Positions 30,931 to 47,700 of a DNA stretch of 64,000 nucleotides are shown here, one piece after another. The stretch comes from Bugula neritina (Eukaryota > Bryozoa > Gymnolaemata > Cheilostomatida > Bugulidae). The position numbers and the translations under genes are program-made. The stretch is from contig OZ037765.1 in the NCBI GenBank assembly GCA_964035545.1, positions 20,964,495-21,028,494 of the forward strand. The letters are read 5' to 3'. The notes beneath the pieces were generated by a model that worked only from the letters and a program-made list of their open reading frames with translations, was not told the DNA's origin and made no database searches. The number at the start of each line of letters is the position of its first letter. The first letter of the stretch is position 1.

Positions 30931-33900
30931 AATTCAACATCAGTGTACTATTTTTACCTACTTTCTAAAACTCGCCCATAAGCAGAAAAAAAATTTTTAT
31001 TTTAAATTTCAATGCAACTGCAGTTTAAGAAAATACTAAGGCTTCTAAAGAATCCACTCAATCTTTTATAACTTCAATTAAAATAGTTTCATCCCTTCCT
31101 AACTGCATTATATTACTTATATGACACCACTTTCCCATCGGAAGTATTTGTTGACTTTGGTGGTAGCAAATGGCACACTGAAAAGCTCTTGAAGCTTTAT
31201 ACAATATATTTGCAGAAACATATTTCCAATAATTGTATTTCATTCACATGATGATAAGCATATGAAGCATATTTGTTAGAGATCCTTGTGGATGAATGAA
31301 AGATTGTTTATTAGTCTCTATGTACATATGCACAATGAGCCCATAGCAATTGTTTGCCTTGCAGTAAACTATATTTGTAAAACTGTATTTGCTAAACAAA
31401 TAGTACTTCAATAGAAATAGAAATGCTTTGATTTTACTTCTAATTTTATGCAGCTACTTGAAGCAGTCATACACAAGTGAGTTCGTCTTCCACAAGTAAG
31501 TTGTCATTCATTCTCGCTTCTAAAATTTAAAGCTGACATATTTCTTACTAATACGCTTTATTATTCTCATGGCTGTTTGAATTTTAAAAAAATGTATTTG
31601 TTAATTTTCATAATTTAGATTGAACATTGAATACTAGTCTAATGTATTATTTTGCAAGTCGCTGCTACTATTTCCAAAAGAATTCATAAATATAAATATT
31701 CAAGGTCATGTACTAAATTCAATGATCTGCATAAGATATTGTTATTTTGTCACACTAAAATATTTGTAGTAAACTATTTTTGCAAGTTTGCTATTTATGT
31801 ACATTGTTTCCGTAATAGGCAACAAACATGAAATCAGCCTGAACCATATATAGCATGACATATATTACATGACATTTTACAGCAAATTCAAAATAAAATA
31901 ATATAATGTAGTCATTAAGTAGTGAAAACATGAACTTGCTTACTTATCACTTTCCAGCTAAACAGAGTTATGTTTACTACAACATTTTTTTTAATTTCAT
32001 TAAATTCATATTCTATTAAATTAACTTATTCAATAAATTCACTATTAGTCTATTAAAAACTTGTAGGTAGAGTGCATTATCTTAACACATTTGCCCCTCT
32101 CTATATCAAACAACTCTTACTCACATGATCTCTTGTAAATAATTCAATGTCACACTTTAAAACTTTCAAATGCGTTGCTTCAAAGTTTTGAGTGTTAAAT
32201 GTTAATTGTCTTTTGATCTCCTTTCTACTATAGTTTTAACTTTTAACAAAAACATTGAAATAATTTTTCCATCAGGTCTAAAAAAATCAAAAATTACACT
32301 TCTAAGCTATGTGCTTTTATTTTTAATCAAACAACCAAACTGGCTTGCAGTATCACAATTACTATACATTGCTCTAATTAATTAATTATTTAGTAGCATC
32401 ATCCAATGCAATCGTTCTATAAGCTTGTAGAATAACAATACTCTGATAGAAAATGCAAGGTTTAAAGTAACTTATTGAGTTTAGGAATTGCACTTCTTTT
32501 GCATTAATGTTATGGTTTCCTTTATGATGTGCAGCTGACCTGTTATTTGATTGTTTTGATATTTTTTCCCTCTGCCTAAGCGAAGCTATAAACTGTGGGC
32601 CATGCTTGCAGTGCAAAAGAAAGTCTGTCAATTCAAATAAATTTGGTTGCTATAATAATATTCATTTATTTAACTATACAAATAAGTCGGATGAAAATAC
32701 ACACACTCAACTTTTTACAAATGCAAAATTGACTGATCGTCAAATCTTTTAAGTAGTACTGCGTACATATACACTGTAAATTTAATAAAGTTATAATAAT
32801 TTAATGTGAGGGATAAAATATATATAAATATGAAACATATAGATATATGAATATATAAATATATAAATTACTGTGACAGCCGATAATGGTTACTGTATCA
32901 GCTGATAACTGTCAGTAAATAGCTATCGCAAAAGCTTTCACAAATAGCTTTCGTTACACAATGTGTGTGCGCTTGTGCATGCAGATGTACACATATACAT
33001 ATATATATATATAACGCATGTATACGTCGATATGTGTGCATTATTTTATATATAGAATTTAATTGGTCTAGTATGTCACATACACAGAACTTATAAAAAA
33101 AAAGAGTTTTCGATCTCATTTGCAACTGAAATGCATTAAAAGCAGCTAATAAATATTGGTTTAATAAATTGACTGTGGACTTGCTGAAGCATGCAAATAG
33201 ATTACAGAATAATTATTCAATGAGCAGAAAATATTTCAACATATTATGTTAACAATATTTAAAAAATAACTTATTTGGCTATCAGAAAGTATATTTTTGT
33301 CTAGTGTTACTTTTATATGTATTAATACTTATATTATAGTAGTTGATCATTCAAAACAATATTTATAAAAAATTGTAACGTAATTTAATTTACTAATAAA
33401 TATCTATAATGTCAGGATATAGCCTAATGCTATCTTTTGCGTGTTATATGTTGATATTATATTATAGATTCAAAGTTGTGATACAAAGCAGAAAACCAGC
33501 AGTTGACTGAAAACCAGGCCACTTTCAATCAAATTCTCCCAACGTACCTCTGAGAGTTAAGATAAAAGGTGTACATTATATTTGAATAGTTGCTTTTTCT
33601 AGTGTTTTAATTTATCGCAAATAGTCATAAAAATATTAAATAGCTCATGTGAACGGCAGTGACCATCGGTAAGAAACTTAAATACAAAAAATTAATTATC
33701 TGCATGTTGGGTTAAAGAGTTTCAGAATAAAGCAATCAAAGACAACCCCAGTGTTCTTAGGATTACTGTTTGGTGTATAACATTTTAAAATCTCTTTGTA
33801 TAATTATCGCACATTTTCCATGTTTCCTTTTAAAAAAAGTAAAGTAAGCCAATTACAGTTAATAGATAATAAGTTTTCAGTAAAACGTTCCATGATTAAC

Positions 33901-34637
33901 TTTAAACAAATACACAACAGTTTGTTTGTACATGAGTCAAACTTTCATACTGTTTATAACAATCAATGTAGAACATGTAGGAATTTAGTGACACTAAAAA
34001 CTTAAATGACCTTTTAATCGCTACTATGTTGAAACTGCATTGTAATCATCAAAGCTTGGGAAATTAATTAGTTGGCAATCAGAGGGTGGTCTTAAAAACA
34101 AGGAAGTGCAATATAGTCTATAATGATGTGACTATGTTACATAAGAATAGGTCTATATGAAACAGTTTACAACATAGAAGCAAAGAACAATTCTATATAG
34201 AATTTATTTTTATCCTGGGAAACTTTATTAATTATTATAGCCAAAAAGCAATGTGGCAAAAGCTCTTATTTAAATGTTCACGTAAAGCTCACAACACTAA
34301 GTAAAGTGAAGCCATTACTGGTAATCTGAGTTTTTATGTCGCTAAAAGATGTGTAGCAGATTACTATATAATCAACCAAAAAACGACAAGAAATTACACA
34401 GTACCATGGGGATGCTTGCCCAGATAGATATAGTGTCAAATGAAAAGAAATGTCAACTCTATACAATGGTCAGCAACTCAACACATAGCTACTTTCATTG
34501 TTAGAACAAGTTTAGACAAATAAATTGCACAAAACAGGTTAACAGTTTAATATGAAAAAAAGTTTAATGGAACAGAGAAAAGAATGCACACAACGTACAT
34601 GTACATTGTAGGTTGAGAGGAACAGCGAGTGGCTGAC

Positions 34638-37600
34638 ATGAAACTAATTAATCATGTGATTTACATAGCAACAGCTTTCATACTTTCAACAGAAGGCTTT
34701 ACGCCAACACAACTGGTAACAAGCACCAGTACGCATGATCACTTCACAGCTACAACACCCACCACCACCACAACAATTACGACAACACCGACAACCACCA
34801 CACCCACCACCACCACACTCACCACTACTACATTATCCACAACCACCACAACACCCACCACCACCACAACAATTACGACAACACCGACAACCACTACACC
34901 CACTACCACTACACCGACCACCAGCACACCCACTATCACCACACCCACTACCACCACACCCACCACCACCACACTCACAACTACTACAACACCCACCACC
35001 ACTAGAACACCAACAACCACCACAACTCCCACCACTACTACAACACCCACCACTACTACAACACCAACAACAACAACAACACCCACAACCACCACAACAC
35101 CCACGACCACCACAACCATTACAACACCCACCACTACTACAACACCAACAACAACAACAACACCCACAACCACCACAACACCCACAACCATTACAACACC
35201 CACCACTACTACAACACCGAGCACTACCACTACAACACCCACCACTGCTACAACACCTACCACTACCGCAACATCCACAACCACCACAACACCCACAACT
35301 ACTACAACATCCACAACCCCCACAACACCCACAACACCCACCACTACTACAACACCAACAACAACAACAACACCCACAACCACCACAACACCCACGACCA
35401 CCACAACCATTACAACACCCACCACTACTACAACACCGACCACTACCACTACAACACCCACCACTGCTACAACACCTACCACTACCGCAACATCCACAAC
35501 CACCACAACACCCACCACTACTACAACATCTACAACCACCACAACACCCACAACTACTACAACATCTACAACACCCTCCACTACTATAACACCCACCACT
35601 ACCACAACGTCTACAACCACCACAACACCCACAACTACTACAACATCTACAACACCCACCACTACTACAACACCCACCACTACTACAACACCCACCACTA
35701 CCACAACATCCACAACCACCACAACACCCACAATTACTACAACATCCACAACCCCCACAACACCCACCACTACTACAACACCCACAACCACCACAACACC
35801 CACCACTGCCACAACATCCACCTCTACTACAACACCCACAACCATCACAACACCCACAACCACCACAACACCCACAACCACCACAACACCCACCACTACC
35901 ACAACATCCACCTCTACTACAACACCCACAACCACCACAACACCAACAACCACCACAACACCCACCACCACATTACCCACCACTACTACAACATCCACAA
36001 CCACTACAACTCCCGCCACTACTACAACACCCACAACCACCACAACACCCATCACTACCACAACATCCACAACCACCACAACACCCACAACCACCACAAC
36101 ACCCACCACTACCACAACATCCACCTCTACTACAACACCCACAACCATCACAACACCCACAACCACCACAACAACAACACCCACAACACCCACCACTACT
36201 ACAACATCCACAACCACTACAACACCTACCACTACTACAACACCCACAACCACCACAACACCCACCACCACTACGTCACCCACTACCACCACAACACCCA
36301 CAACCACCACAACAACAACACCCACAACCACTACAACACCCACCACTACCACAACATCTACCTCTACTACAACACCCACAACCACCACAACACTCCCAAC
36401 CACCACAACACCCACAACCACAACACCCACCACTACTACAACATCAACAACCACTACAACACCCACCACTACTACAACACCCACAACCACCACAACACCC
36501 ACCACCACTACATCACCCACTGCCACCACAAGCACCACAACACTCGCCACCACTACATCACCCACTGCCACCACAACCACCACAACACCCGCCACCACAA
36601 CCACAACACCCACAACCACCACAACACCCACAACCACCACAACACCCACCACTACCACAACATCCACCTCTACTATAACACCCACAACCACCACAACACC
36701 CACAACCACCACAACACCCACAACCACCACAACACCCATCACTACCACAACATCCACCTCTACTACAACACCCACAACCACCACAACACCCACAACCACC
36801 ACAACAACAACACCCACAACCACCACAACACCCACAACCACCACAACACCCACCACCACTACGTCACCCACTACCACCACAACCACTACAACACCCACCA
36901 CTACTACAACACCCACAACCACCACAACACCCACAACCACCACAACACCCACAACCACCACAACACCCACCTCTACCACAACATTCACCTCTACTACAAC
37001 ACCCACAACCATCACAACACCCACAACCACCACAACAACAACACCCACAACACCCACCACTACTACAACATCCACAACCACTACAACACCTACCACTACT
37101 ACAACATTCACAACCACCACAACACCCACCACCACTACGTCACCCACTACCACCACAACCACCACAACACCCACAACCACCACAACAACAACACCCACAA
37201 CCACTACAACACCCACCACTACTACAACACCCACAACCACCACAACACCCACAACCACCACAACACCCACAACCACCACAACAACAATACCCACAACACC
37301 TACCACTACTACAACATCCACAACCACTACAACACCCACCACCACTACATCACCCACTACCACCACAACCACCACAACACCCACAACCACCACAACACCC
37401 ACCACTACCACAACATCTACCTCTACTACAACACCCACAACCACCACAACACCCACAGCCACCACAACACCCACCACTACTACAACATCCACCTCTACTA
37501 CAACACCCACAACCACCACAACACCCACAACCACTACAACACCCACCACTACTACAACATCCACAACCACTACAACACCCACCACTACTACAACACCCAC

Positions 37601-40600
37601 AACCACCACAACACCCACAACCACCACAACACCCACAACAACAATACCCACAACACCTACCACTACTACAACATCCACAACCACTACAACACCCACCACT
37701 ACTACAACACCCACTACCACCACAACACCCACTACCACTACATCACCCACTACCACCACAACCACCACAACACCCACAACCACCACAACAACAACACCCA
37801 CAACCACTACAACACCCACCACTACCACAACATCCACCTCTACTACAACACCCACAACCACCACAACACCCACAACCACCACAACACCCACCACTACTAC
37901 AACATCCACAACCACTACAACACCCACCACTACTACAACACCCACAACCACCACAACACCCACCACTACCACAACATCCACCTCTACTACAACACCCACA
38001 ACCACCACAACACCCACAACCACTACAACACCCACCACTACTACAACATCCACAACCACTACAACACCCACCACTACTACAACACCCACAACCACCACAA
38101 CACCCACCACCACTACGTCACCCACTACCACCACAACCACTACAACACCCACCACTACTACAACACCCACAACCACCACAACACCCACAACCACCACAAC
38201 ACCCACCACTACCACAACATCCACCTCTACTACAACACCCACAACCACCACAACACCCACAACCACCACATCACCCACTACCACCACAACCACCACAACA
38301 CCCGCCACCACAACAACAACACCCACAACCACCACAACACCCACAACCACCACAACACCCACAACCACCACAACAACAACACCCACAACCACCACAACAC
38401 CCACAACCACCACAACACTTACCACCACTACGTCACCCACTACCACCACAACCACTACAACACCCACCACTACTACAACACCCACAACCACCACAACACC
38501 CACAACCACCACAACACCCACCACTACTACAACATCAACAACCACTACAACACCCACTACTACTACAACACCCACAACCACTACAACACCCACTACCACT
38601 ACATCACCCACTACCACCACAACCACCACAACACCCACAACCACCACAACAACAACACCCACAACCACTACAACACCCACCACTACCACAACATCCACCT
38701 CTACTACAACACCCACAACCACCACAACACCCACAACCACCACAACACCCACCACTACTACAACATCCACAACCACTACAACACCCACCACTACTACAAC
38801 ACCCACAACCACCACAACACCCACCACTACCACAACATCCACCTCTACTACAACACCCACAACCACCACAACACCCACAACCACTACAACACCCACCACT
38901 ACTACAACATCCACAACCACTACAACACCCACCACTACTACAACACCCACAACCACCACAACACCCACCACCACTACGTCACCCACTACCACCACAACCA
39001 CTACAACACCCACCACTACTACAACACCCACAACCACCACAACACCCACAACCACCACAACACCCACCACTACCACAACATCCACCTCTACTACAACACC
39101 CACAACCACCACAACACCCACAACCACCACATCACCCACTACCACCACAACCACCACAACACCCGCCACCACAACAACAACACCCACAACCACCACAACA
39201 CCCACAACCACCACAACACCCACAACCACCACAACACTTACCACCACTACGTCACCCACTACCACCACAACCACTACAACACCCACCACTACTACAACAC
39301 CCACAACCACCACAACACCCACAACCACCACAACACCCACCACTACTACAACATCAACAACCACTACAACACCCACTACTACTACAACACCCACAACCAC
39401 CACAACACCCACCACCACTACGTCACCCACTACCACCACAACCACCACAACACCCACAACCACCACAACACCCACCACTACCACAACATCCACCTCTACT
39501 ACAACACCCACAACCACCACAACACCCACAACCACCACAACAACAACACCCACAACACCCACCACTACTACAACATCCACAACCACCACAACACCCACCA
39601 CCACTACAACACCCACAACCACCACAACACCCACAACCACCACAACAACAACACCCACAACACCCACCACTACTACAACATCCACAACCACCACAACACC
39701 CACCACCACTACATCACCCACTACCACCGCAACCACCACAACACCCGCCACCACAACAATAACACCCACAACCACCACAACACCCACAATCACCCCAACA
39801 CCCACAACCACCACAACAACAACACCCACAACCACCACAACACCCACAACCACCACAACACCCACAACCACCACAACACTTACCACCACTACGTCACCCA
39901 CTACCACCACAACCACTACAACACCCACCACTACTACAACACCCACAACCACCACAACACCCACAACCACCACAACACCCACCACTACCACAACATCCAC
40001 CTCTACTACAACACCCACAACCACCACAACACCCACAACCACCACAACACCCACCACTACTACAACATCAACAACCACTACAACACCCACCACTACTACA
40101 ACACCCACAACCACCACAACACCCACCACCACTACATCACCCACTACCACCACAACCACTACAACACCCGCCACCACAACAACAACACCCACAACCACCA
40201 CAACACCCACAACCACCACAACACCCACCACTACCACAACATCCACCTCTACTACAACACCCACAACCACCACAACACCCACAACCACCACAACAACAAC
40301 ACCCACAACCACAACACCCACCACTACTACAACGTCCACAACCACTACAACACCCACCACTACTACAACACCCACAACCACCACAACACCCACCACCACT
40401 ACGACACCCACTACCACCACAACCACCACAACACCTGCCACAACAACAACAACACCCACAACCACCACAACACCCACAACCACCACAACAACAACACCCA
40501 CAACCACCACAACACCCACAACCACCACAACACCCACCACTACCACAACATCCACCTCTACTACAACACCCACAACCACCACAACAACAACACCCACAAC

Positions 40601-41751
40601 CACAACACCCACCACAACCACAACACCCACCACTACTACAACATCCACAACCACTACAATACCCACCACTACCACAACAACAACGCCCACAACACCCACA
40701 ACCACCACAACACCTACAACCACCACAACACCCGCCACCACAACACCCGCCACTACAACAACAACACCCATAACCACCACCACACCCACAACCACCACAA
40801 CACCCACCACTACCACAACATCCACCTCTACTACAACACCCACAACCACCACAACACCCACCACCACAACAACAACACTCACCACTACTACAACACCCAC
40901 TACCACTACAACACCCACCACTACTACAACACCCACTACTACTACAACACCCACCACTACCACAATACCCATAACCACCACCACACCCACAACCACCACA
41001 ACACCCACCACTACCACAACATCCACCTCTACTACAACACCCACAACCACCACCACACCCACCACCACAACAACAACACTCACCACTACTACAACACCCA
41101 CTACCACTACAACACCCACCACTACTACAACACCCACTACTACTACAACACCCACCACTACCACAATACCCACAACCACGACAACACCCACAACCACCAC
41201 AACACCCACCACCACAACAACACCCACCACTACTACAACACCCACCACTACTACAACACTCACAACCACCACAACACCCACTACCATCACAACACCTACA
41301 ACTACTACAACACCCACAACTACTACAACCACTACAACACCCACCACTACTTTAACACCCACCACTACTTTAACACCCACCACTACTATAACCACTACAA
41401 CACCCACCACTACCACCACACCCACCACTACCACAACATCCATAACCACCACAACACCCACAGCTACTACAACCACTATAACACCCACCACTACTACAAC
41501 ACCCACAACCACCACAACACCCACAGCTACTACAACCACTATAACACCCACCACTACTACAACACCCACAACCACCACAACACCCACAACTACAACATCA
41601 CTGCAAAGTATTTCAACTTCATCATCTGGTCCAACCTCAACAACTGCACAACCAACTGGAACCCAAACCAGTTCTTCTACAGTGAACCCAAATACTACAA
41701 CGCTAGCACCATTTACCACCTCAGCAACCGTTTCAACTACTGGAGACCTAG
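34638..41751 (+). other. Gene C exon 1: 7.1-kb Thr/Pro mucin exon
   Basis: A single 7114-base exon (ends CTAG before GTATAG, phase 1). About 2280 residues are built from TTTTTP-like hexads, with Ser, Ala, Leu and Ile variants, encoded almost only by ACA, ACC, ACT and CCC. The plus strand is nearly free of G over 6.8 kb. It holds higher-order repeats, the clearest an 861-bp tandem duplication (about 37741-38601 and 38602-39421). The last 60 residues become Ser-rich and non-repetitive. No Cys is seen in the array. Assembly collapse or expansion is possible in such a region. Confidence 0.92.
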
Positions 41752-44700
41752 GTATAGCTCTACAATCTCATATCAATGTGCTCTATATACGTCACTAACA
41801 ATTGCAACCTCAATCTAATCAAACAATTGAGCTCAAACCAGTTTTTCTCACACCAAGCCCAAGCAATTCTAAAAAATTTTCACCAATTGCGTACAATAAT
41901 TCACTAGATTTTCATTTTTTCTTCCAGTAATGATTTTTCAACTTCTCTACAAAAAATGCTTTTTAGCAGCATTTTTTCTACATAAAATTGAGATTATTAT
42001 TTGGTGTTTTTACTGTAGTTTAGCTGTTTTATAAGTAGTTTTTTTATAATAAAGATAATTTTTTTCATGTGCTCTTCCATTTTATTCTATCACTAGATAT
42101 CCAGGTTTTGATGATTTTACAGTTTGTGGTCAAGATGCTTCCTCGGTTTCTTCAACCAGGCTTTATCCTTGGGGTGAGGCAGTTGGCGATACAGATCTTC
42201 AGTTTAACTCCTTCAAGTGTTCTGTTCTCAATCTAAATGGGAAAGCTGGCCTGCTCTTTTTCAACACAAGACAGCATGACATACATGTAAGATAACATTT
42301 ATTGCAACTAAGACTACTCTTCTGTTGCTCACTTTTATCAAGTAGGCAGTATTCTTAAACATGCCGTTTCTGACATCGTTTCATTTTGTTTTTGGATCCA
42401 TAGTACTTGCTCATCTTTCAGATATGCAGTAATGGCTTTTTGGGGTTTGAACTGGAATATAGGCCATCTACTCCCTGGCGGCTTGGTACCAATGGTTGGT
42501 ACAATCAAAAATCTTTGATCTCTCCATTTTGGGCTCTCTCAGATGAAGTTACGTTAAGTCTTCTTCCTGAAGAGTGTACTGATTTCCGTTCCAAAGTTTA
42601 TTATCAAGAATATGAGCGAAGTGTTACTATGAGTGATGAGACTAAAATTATTCTAGACCGAGCAATGGTTGATGTACAGGATTCATGTGAGTTAAGGGTC
42701 CTTTCTTATATATCTTTTGGTCAATCAAACAGCTTTTTGTCAACTCTGCCGACTTGAAACTCCACCAGTTATGTAGAAGGTTTTTGCTATTGATTAGTTA
42801 AAGTTGTATATTGTTTTTAGAGAAATAATAACAGTGTAAGCTAATTATCTTTACATTATCTACACTGACACATTTCTATTTTTATTAGGCATTAAATGGA
42901 ATGCAGACTTGTACAATCTCTGAGCTTAGCTTTTTAGATTTTACGTTTGAGGATCTAGCCCTAAATTTTGGTAATCGCTAATATTCTTTGTTCACTACAT
43001 TGAACTTGTTAGCAATTAAAAACTGTCTGCTCATATGGACATACATAATTTAAAATTAATATGCATTAAGGCCAAGTTCAAAGACTAAATAACTGATTTA
43101 AACATGCAGTGTAATTACTAATTAAGTATAATAATTATTAACATAGTTTAAAATATTCAGCAGTAATTTAAGAGCAACGTTCCTGTAGAAGTGAAACCAA
43201 AATATTTTACAAGCTGACCAATTACAGTTAGTCAATTTATTTAAAGCAATACAATTTCTCATCAAATTAAGATGTTACGTTCTGGGGCAACTCATAGCAC
43301 AAAATTATTTTCTTATGTATATGCTAAGTCATAAGCATAAGTATCAATCTTTGGCCTTTTTATTAAATGCATGAAAAAACTATTGTCTTTAGAAATTGTA
43401 TGTGATCAATTTCAATTTTGTTTTAGCTGAAGCTGTTCCAGATTTTGAGCCATCATGGGTCCTAGTAATTACATGGATCAATATGATCCCCAACATTAAT
43501 GACTGCCGATCCCGCGCTATAAACTACTTATTTAACATTGATACTAAAGAAGTTGCTGACTGCCTCACTATAGCTAAGTCAGCTAAGGTAATAATTAACA
43601 TAATATAATATAATTGGTCAGATAACAACAATGACTTGTGCAAAGCCTGGGGTGCAAATATGTCAAGTTTTGTTTAACCTCATTTATACTCATAGTTTAG
43701 CATTTCAATTTATCACGTGATTATTAATTATTTTACAGACATACAGCTTCATTTAATGCTATAAAATATGCATGTGAACAACGGCATTCTTCTTCAAAAA
43801 TACTCAATTCTCCCCAACATTTTTCATAGTAAAGTACTGTTGTAAAGATGCTTACTTTTAGCCTTTAATGTTTCCAAACAGCGTCAGTTTGTGTCAACCC
43901 TTTTGATAGTACTTATTTAACTTTATGTATGAGGACGATGTTTTATCTTATGATACTTCATTTTAGCTGCTATACTCATAAATAAAATTTTACAAGAACT
44001 ATTAATTTCAATCAAAATATGTTTCCCAAAAGCCCATGTCACATTGTATATTGAATAGGTTCAACTACAATTATACAAATTGACTGCTGGTAGCCTATAT
44101 CTGAATTAATTATGTGTAGCCTAACTCCTTTTCTAGAAAGCTTATATTATAAACTTGGTTTAATCAAAAGCTGCTTACGTGGTGACTTTGAATGCTTGTT
44201 AACTAGTCTCAAAACATTAGCATCGTAAAAGCCACCTATTTGTTGATAAAGCTTAAAGCTAATTTTACTATTTTGCTTTTAGCGAAATCATTTCCAAGCT
44301 GTCATTATCACAGACGGAGTTTACACGTTCATCAAATATAATTACCCAGAGAATGGAATCAACTGGGCATATCCTGGTAAATATGATTTAGTTTTTATCT
44401 AATAGAAATATCTAGTATTCATTTAAAAATATATGTATGAAGTGAACCAAGATGAAAAGAGGTCTGACGAATATCTCCAAGTCAACCATTGTTGCACATT
44501 CCTCCTTATACACTAACACTTCCCAAAACTTGTTCAACAAAATGATAGTTCAGTTGACGACATTTTTTCTCTATAATTAAATATATATGCTGCCAGAGCA
44601 CATCATACAAATGGCGTAATGTCACAGCCATTAAACTATAACTATAAAAAAGTTTTAGTTCATTGGGCACATCAGTTCAATAAGTGCTGTTGATATGATG

Positions 44701-47700
44701 TAGAATTCTAAATGCATTTTGCATGTTTTGTTGTAACCTATGCCACCAAGGCAGAGCTGGTATATTTTGTATTGACTTTGTTAGCTAAGTACCATGTGTT
44801 TGCATTAGCTACGGTATTCATTTATTTGAAATGTTATTATTAGTTGTGGTTAGATCACGTCATACTATTGTGTAAACTGCAAATCAATAGCCACACGAAG
44901 CACTTTCTAAATGTACCTGAATTGTGCATACCCTTACATTAACCATCCCAAGACTGATATATACTAAAGCTGTAAAATTTTAGATGAATTACTTAAATTT
45001 TTAGCTTCAATGTAGGCTCTTTTAGTACAAAATAATTTCTATTTTTAAAGAGCAGTAACTGCAGAGCAATTCTAAGCAGATCAATTCAGAATTTCTGCAC
45101 AGTTACTAGTGCCAGACACTTATCTTATCACAATTATATATAACAATGTCTTAACTGCTTAATAAGAAAGTTAACTTGCGTGCTGTTTGAGCATTATCAA
45201 GCAATGTAATTGAATCTTTAAAAGGCTACTTTTAAACATGAACCCACTCTGTAGGCATAAATTGAATATATCTAATGTGTATACAAAATAGACTTCACAA
45301 CTTATTGATATAATTTTTTCTAGATTTTAAAATATAGTTATGAAATAATAAAATTTAGGAGGCAGAAAATAACATAAATAAAACATATGTTACCAATGCG
45401 ATAATGTGCATGCTTTGACTAAATTTAGAAATTTTTTGCATTGATCATGAATTTTAGGAATTATATAATAAATTAGTTAGTCTATTTTTTCTTTTCCAGG
45501 GATCACTGATTGGACAGCACAAATGCAGGAATCATCACAAAATATGCATGGAACGGCAGTCACAGGCTTCCAAGCCCCATCAGCAAATGGAGACGTTAAC
45601 GCGGTGAACATTGGTGGGAGTGGCACAATGAATGTGATCAACATCGATTCTAACGCAGGAAATATGAACGGTTGGAATAAAAAACTTATTTTTTATATGA
45701 GATAGTGAATAATTTTGATCAGGTTTTATAGTTATCCTAAATTAATACATTTCCGATTTTTAAGAGTATTGGCAGCTGGCAAATTGCCGACAAATTTGTT
45801 GGGAAGTGCTTTTATTTTAAAGTTTTGAACTGTATTTATTATAGCCATTTTGCAGTTATTACTTTCAGTTGAAACTGTTTTAAAGAAATTAATCTCATTA
45901 TCATCAAGCTCATTTCCTACATAAATATTTATGTAGATTCACGGGTCGGCGAGTGGTTGTTCCAGGTAGACGAGTCTGATGGTACAGTGAGTGCAGAAGT
46001 TAAGTGCAATCAATGGGTAGCAAAACAAAATCAACAAACATACCTCAAGTTCAATCGAAAAGCACAATGCCCTCAAACCCTTTGGCAAGTGTTTTGGGAC
46101 TTTGAGTGAGTTTATTAGTTTAAGTTACAAAACAGGTCTTAGCTTTTTAGCTTCATATTATTTTGAGAATGTTATTAGCAAATATCTTATGATATATACT
46201 GTGGTACATGACATATGCTATTGTATATGGTATATGGTATATAGTTTATAGATTGCTGCAATATCCTTATACTATATATGTACCTGTTCTAGATATACCA
46301 CACACTCATACAGCTTCAATGGTCGATTCGACTCATGGTGTATGCAGTCTACATTTGCTGACCAATCAGGGCTCAAACAGCAGTGTTGCTATGATTTGAA
46401 TTGGGACTCTTCATCCTACAGCTCCTTGATAACAGAATTTCCATATCATGGGCACGTCATTGATACAGTAAGCACGTCTTGTCCTTTAAGTTAAAAATCA
46501 CCTTAGTTTATATCAGGGTGTATATAAATGCATGTAAATAATCAGTTTGACATATATCAACAGCTTATAAACATGTAAATTTAGACTGCTGGTTATAATA
46601 TTAATTATTTTAGATTCAAAATTTGATGCTCGACCTTAAAAAAATTATAGAACCAGATAAAATAGTGAAGAGAGACTGAGGTTTATAAAAATCAACTTAC
46701 TTTTTGGCTTACAAAGAAATTATAATACAGTTTGTTATAATGCTTATAAACATTTTAGACAAATCTGGAAGAGGATAAAGAAGCCTACGAACAGTGCTGT
46801 GTACTTGCTACAAGTTCATGTAAAACTTTCTTTCAATATCGGCCAGTGAATGATGGAAGATGGTATATTCAACCTACCATGTGTAAGCTGTTAATGATTA
46901 CCACAAAAACTTTTTAAATTATTCCAAACTTCAAATGCTGATTCAATATTTCTGTGGGAGACGACTGTGTTGCAATGGAAGGAACAAATTTCAATGTATA
47001 ACTATACAACTTATTTTTATTTTGATATAATTAATATATATTGTAAAAGTGTAGTGTAAACTTGTTAAATTGCTTAACTCTTTTGTAAGCACCCAGTTGA
47101 GATAGATCATTTTGTGTTTAGGGCCATGGTTTGGAGATCCTCACATAGTAACATCTGATGGCTTTTCATACACCTTTAATGGACTTGGTGAATATTTATT
47201 TACACGGATTGGAGATAATGATACAATCATACAGGCCAGAACTGAAAGAGTCAAGTTGGAAGATGGGAGTAAGTACATTTAGATATAGTTATGATAAATT
47301 TCATAACTTAATGTATGAAACTTAAATTATGGTATACATATTATTTTGTTACATGGTAATAAGTAAACTGTCATATTCCAGGTCTGGGACAAGCTACATA
47401 CTTCAGTGCAGTCTGCATAGCAGTGTCTGGATTACCCAGAGTACAGATTCAGATCAACAAGTCTCCTCTTGGTGCAGGAGTAGCCAACACAACTCAGTTG
47501 ATAATTAATGGTACGATAGTAGATATCTCAGTAATTGAGGAAGACGCTAATGGAACTCAGACTATAGAAGGAGTAGATAGTAACATCATGTTTGAAAGAG
47601 ATAATGTCAGTTTAACGGTTCTCTTCAGCTCTGGTCTGGCTCTGACAGCTACTCCCCAGAACGTGAGTGCAATATTGGTACATTTCTACTAGGTTAATAC

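Larger units (their letters stand above)
22075..34637. other. Intergenic region between the divergent genes B and C
   Basis: About 12.6 kb, strongly AT-rich. I found no exon with homology to any protein and no open frame with coding character. It contains two SINE copies (23395-23620, 27558-27768), a second SINE with a tetranucleotide tail (23698-24155), a hairpin cluster (25845-25921) and a G/T-rich island (30840-30930). It must carry the promoters of both mucin genes; a palindrome TACATGTACA lies about 35 bases before the gene C ATG, but no clear TATA box is seen for either gene. Stretches 24160-27550 and 27770-34600 otherwise show nothing distinctive. Confidence 0.6.

Noticed and set aside
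30757-30981. 74-residue plus-strand frame over the G/T-rich island
   Set aside because: No homology, no splice partners and composition explained by the skewed DNA.
34735-35589. 284-residue His/Pro/Gln open frame on the plus strand
   Set aside because: It is another reading frame of the same mucin repeat, not a separate gene.
34739-41719. 2326-residue Val/Gly-rich open frame on the minus strand
   Set aside because: It is the complement of the Thr/Pro array. A simple repeat without stop trinucleotides is open on both strands; no start context or domain supports it.
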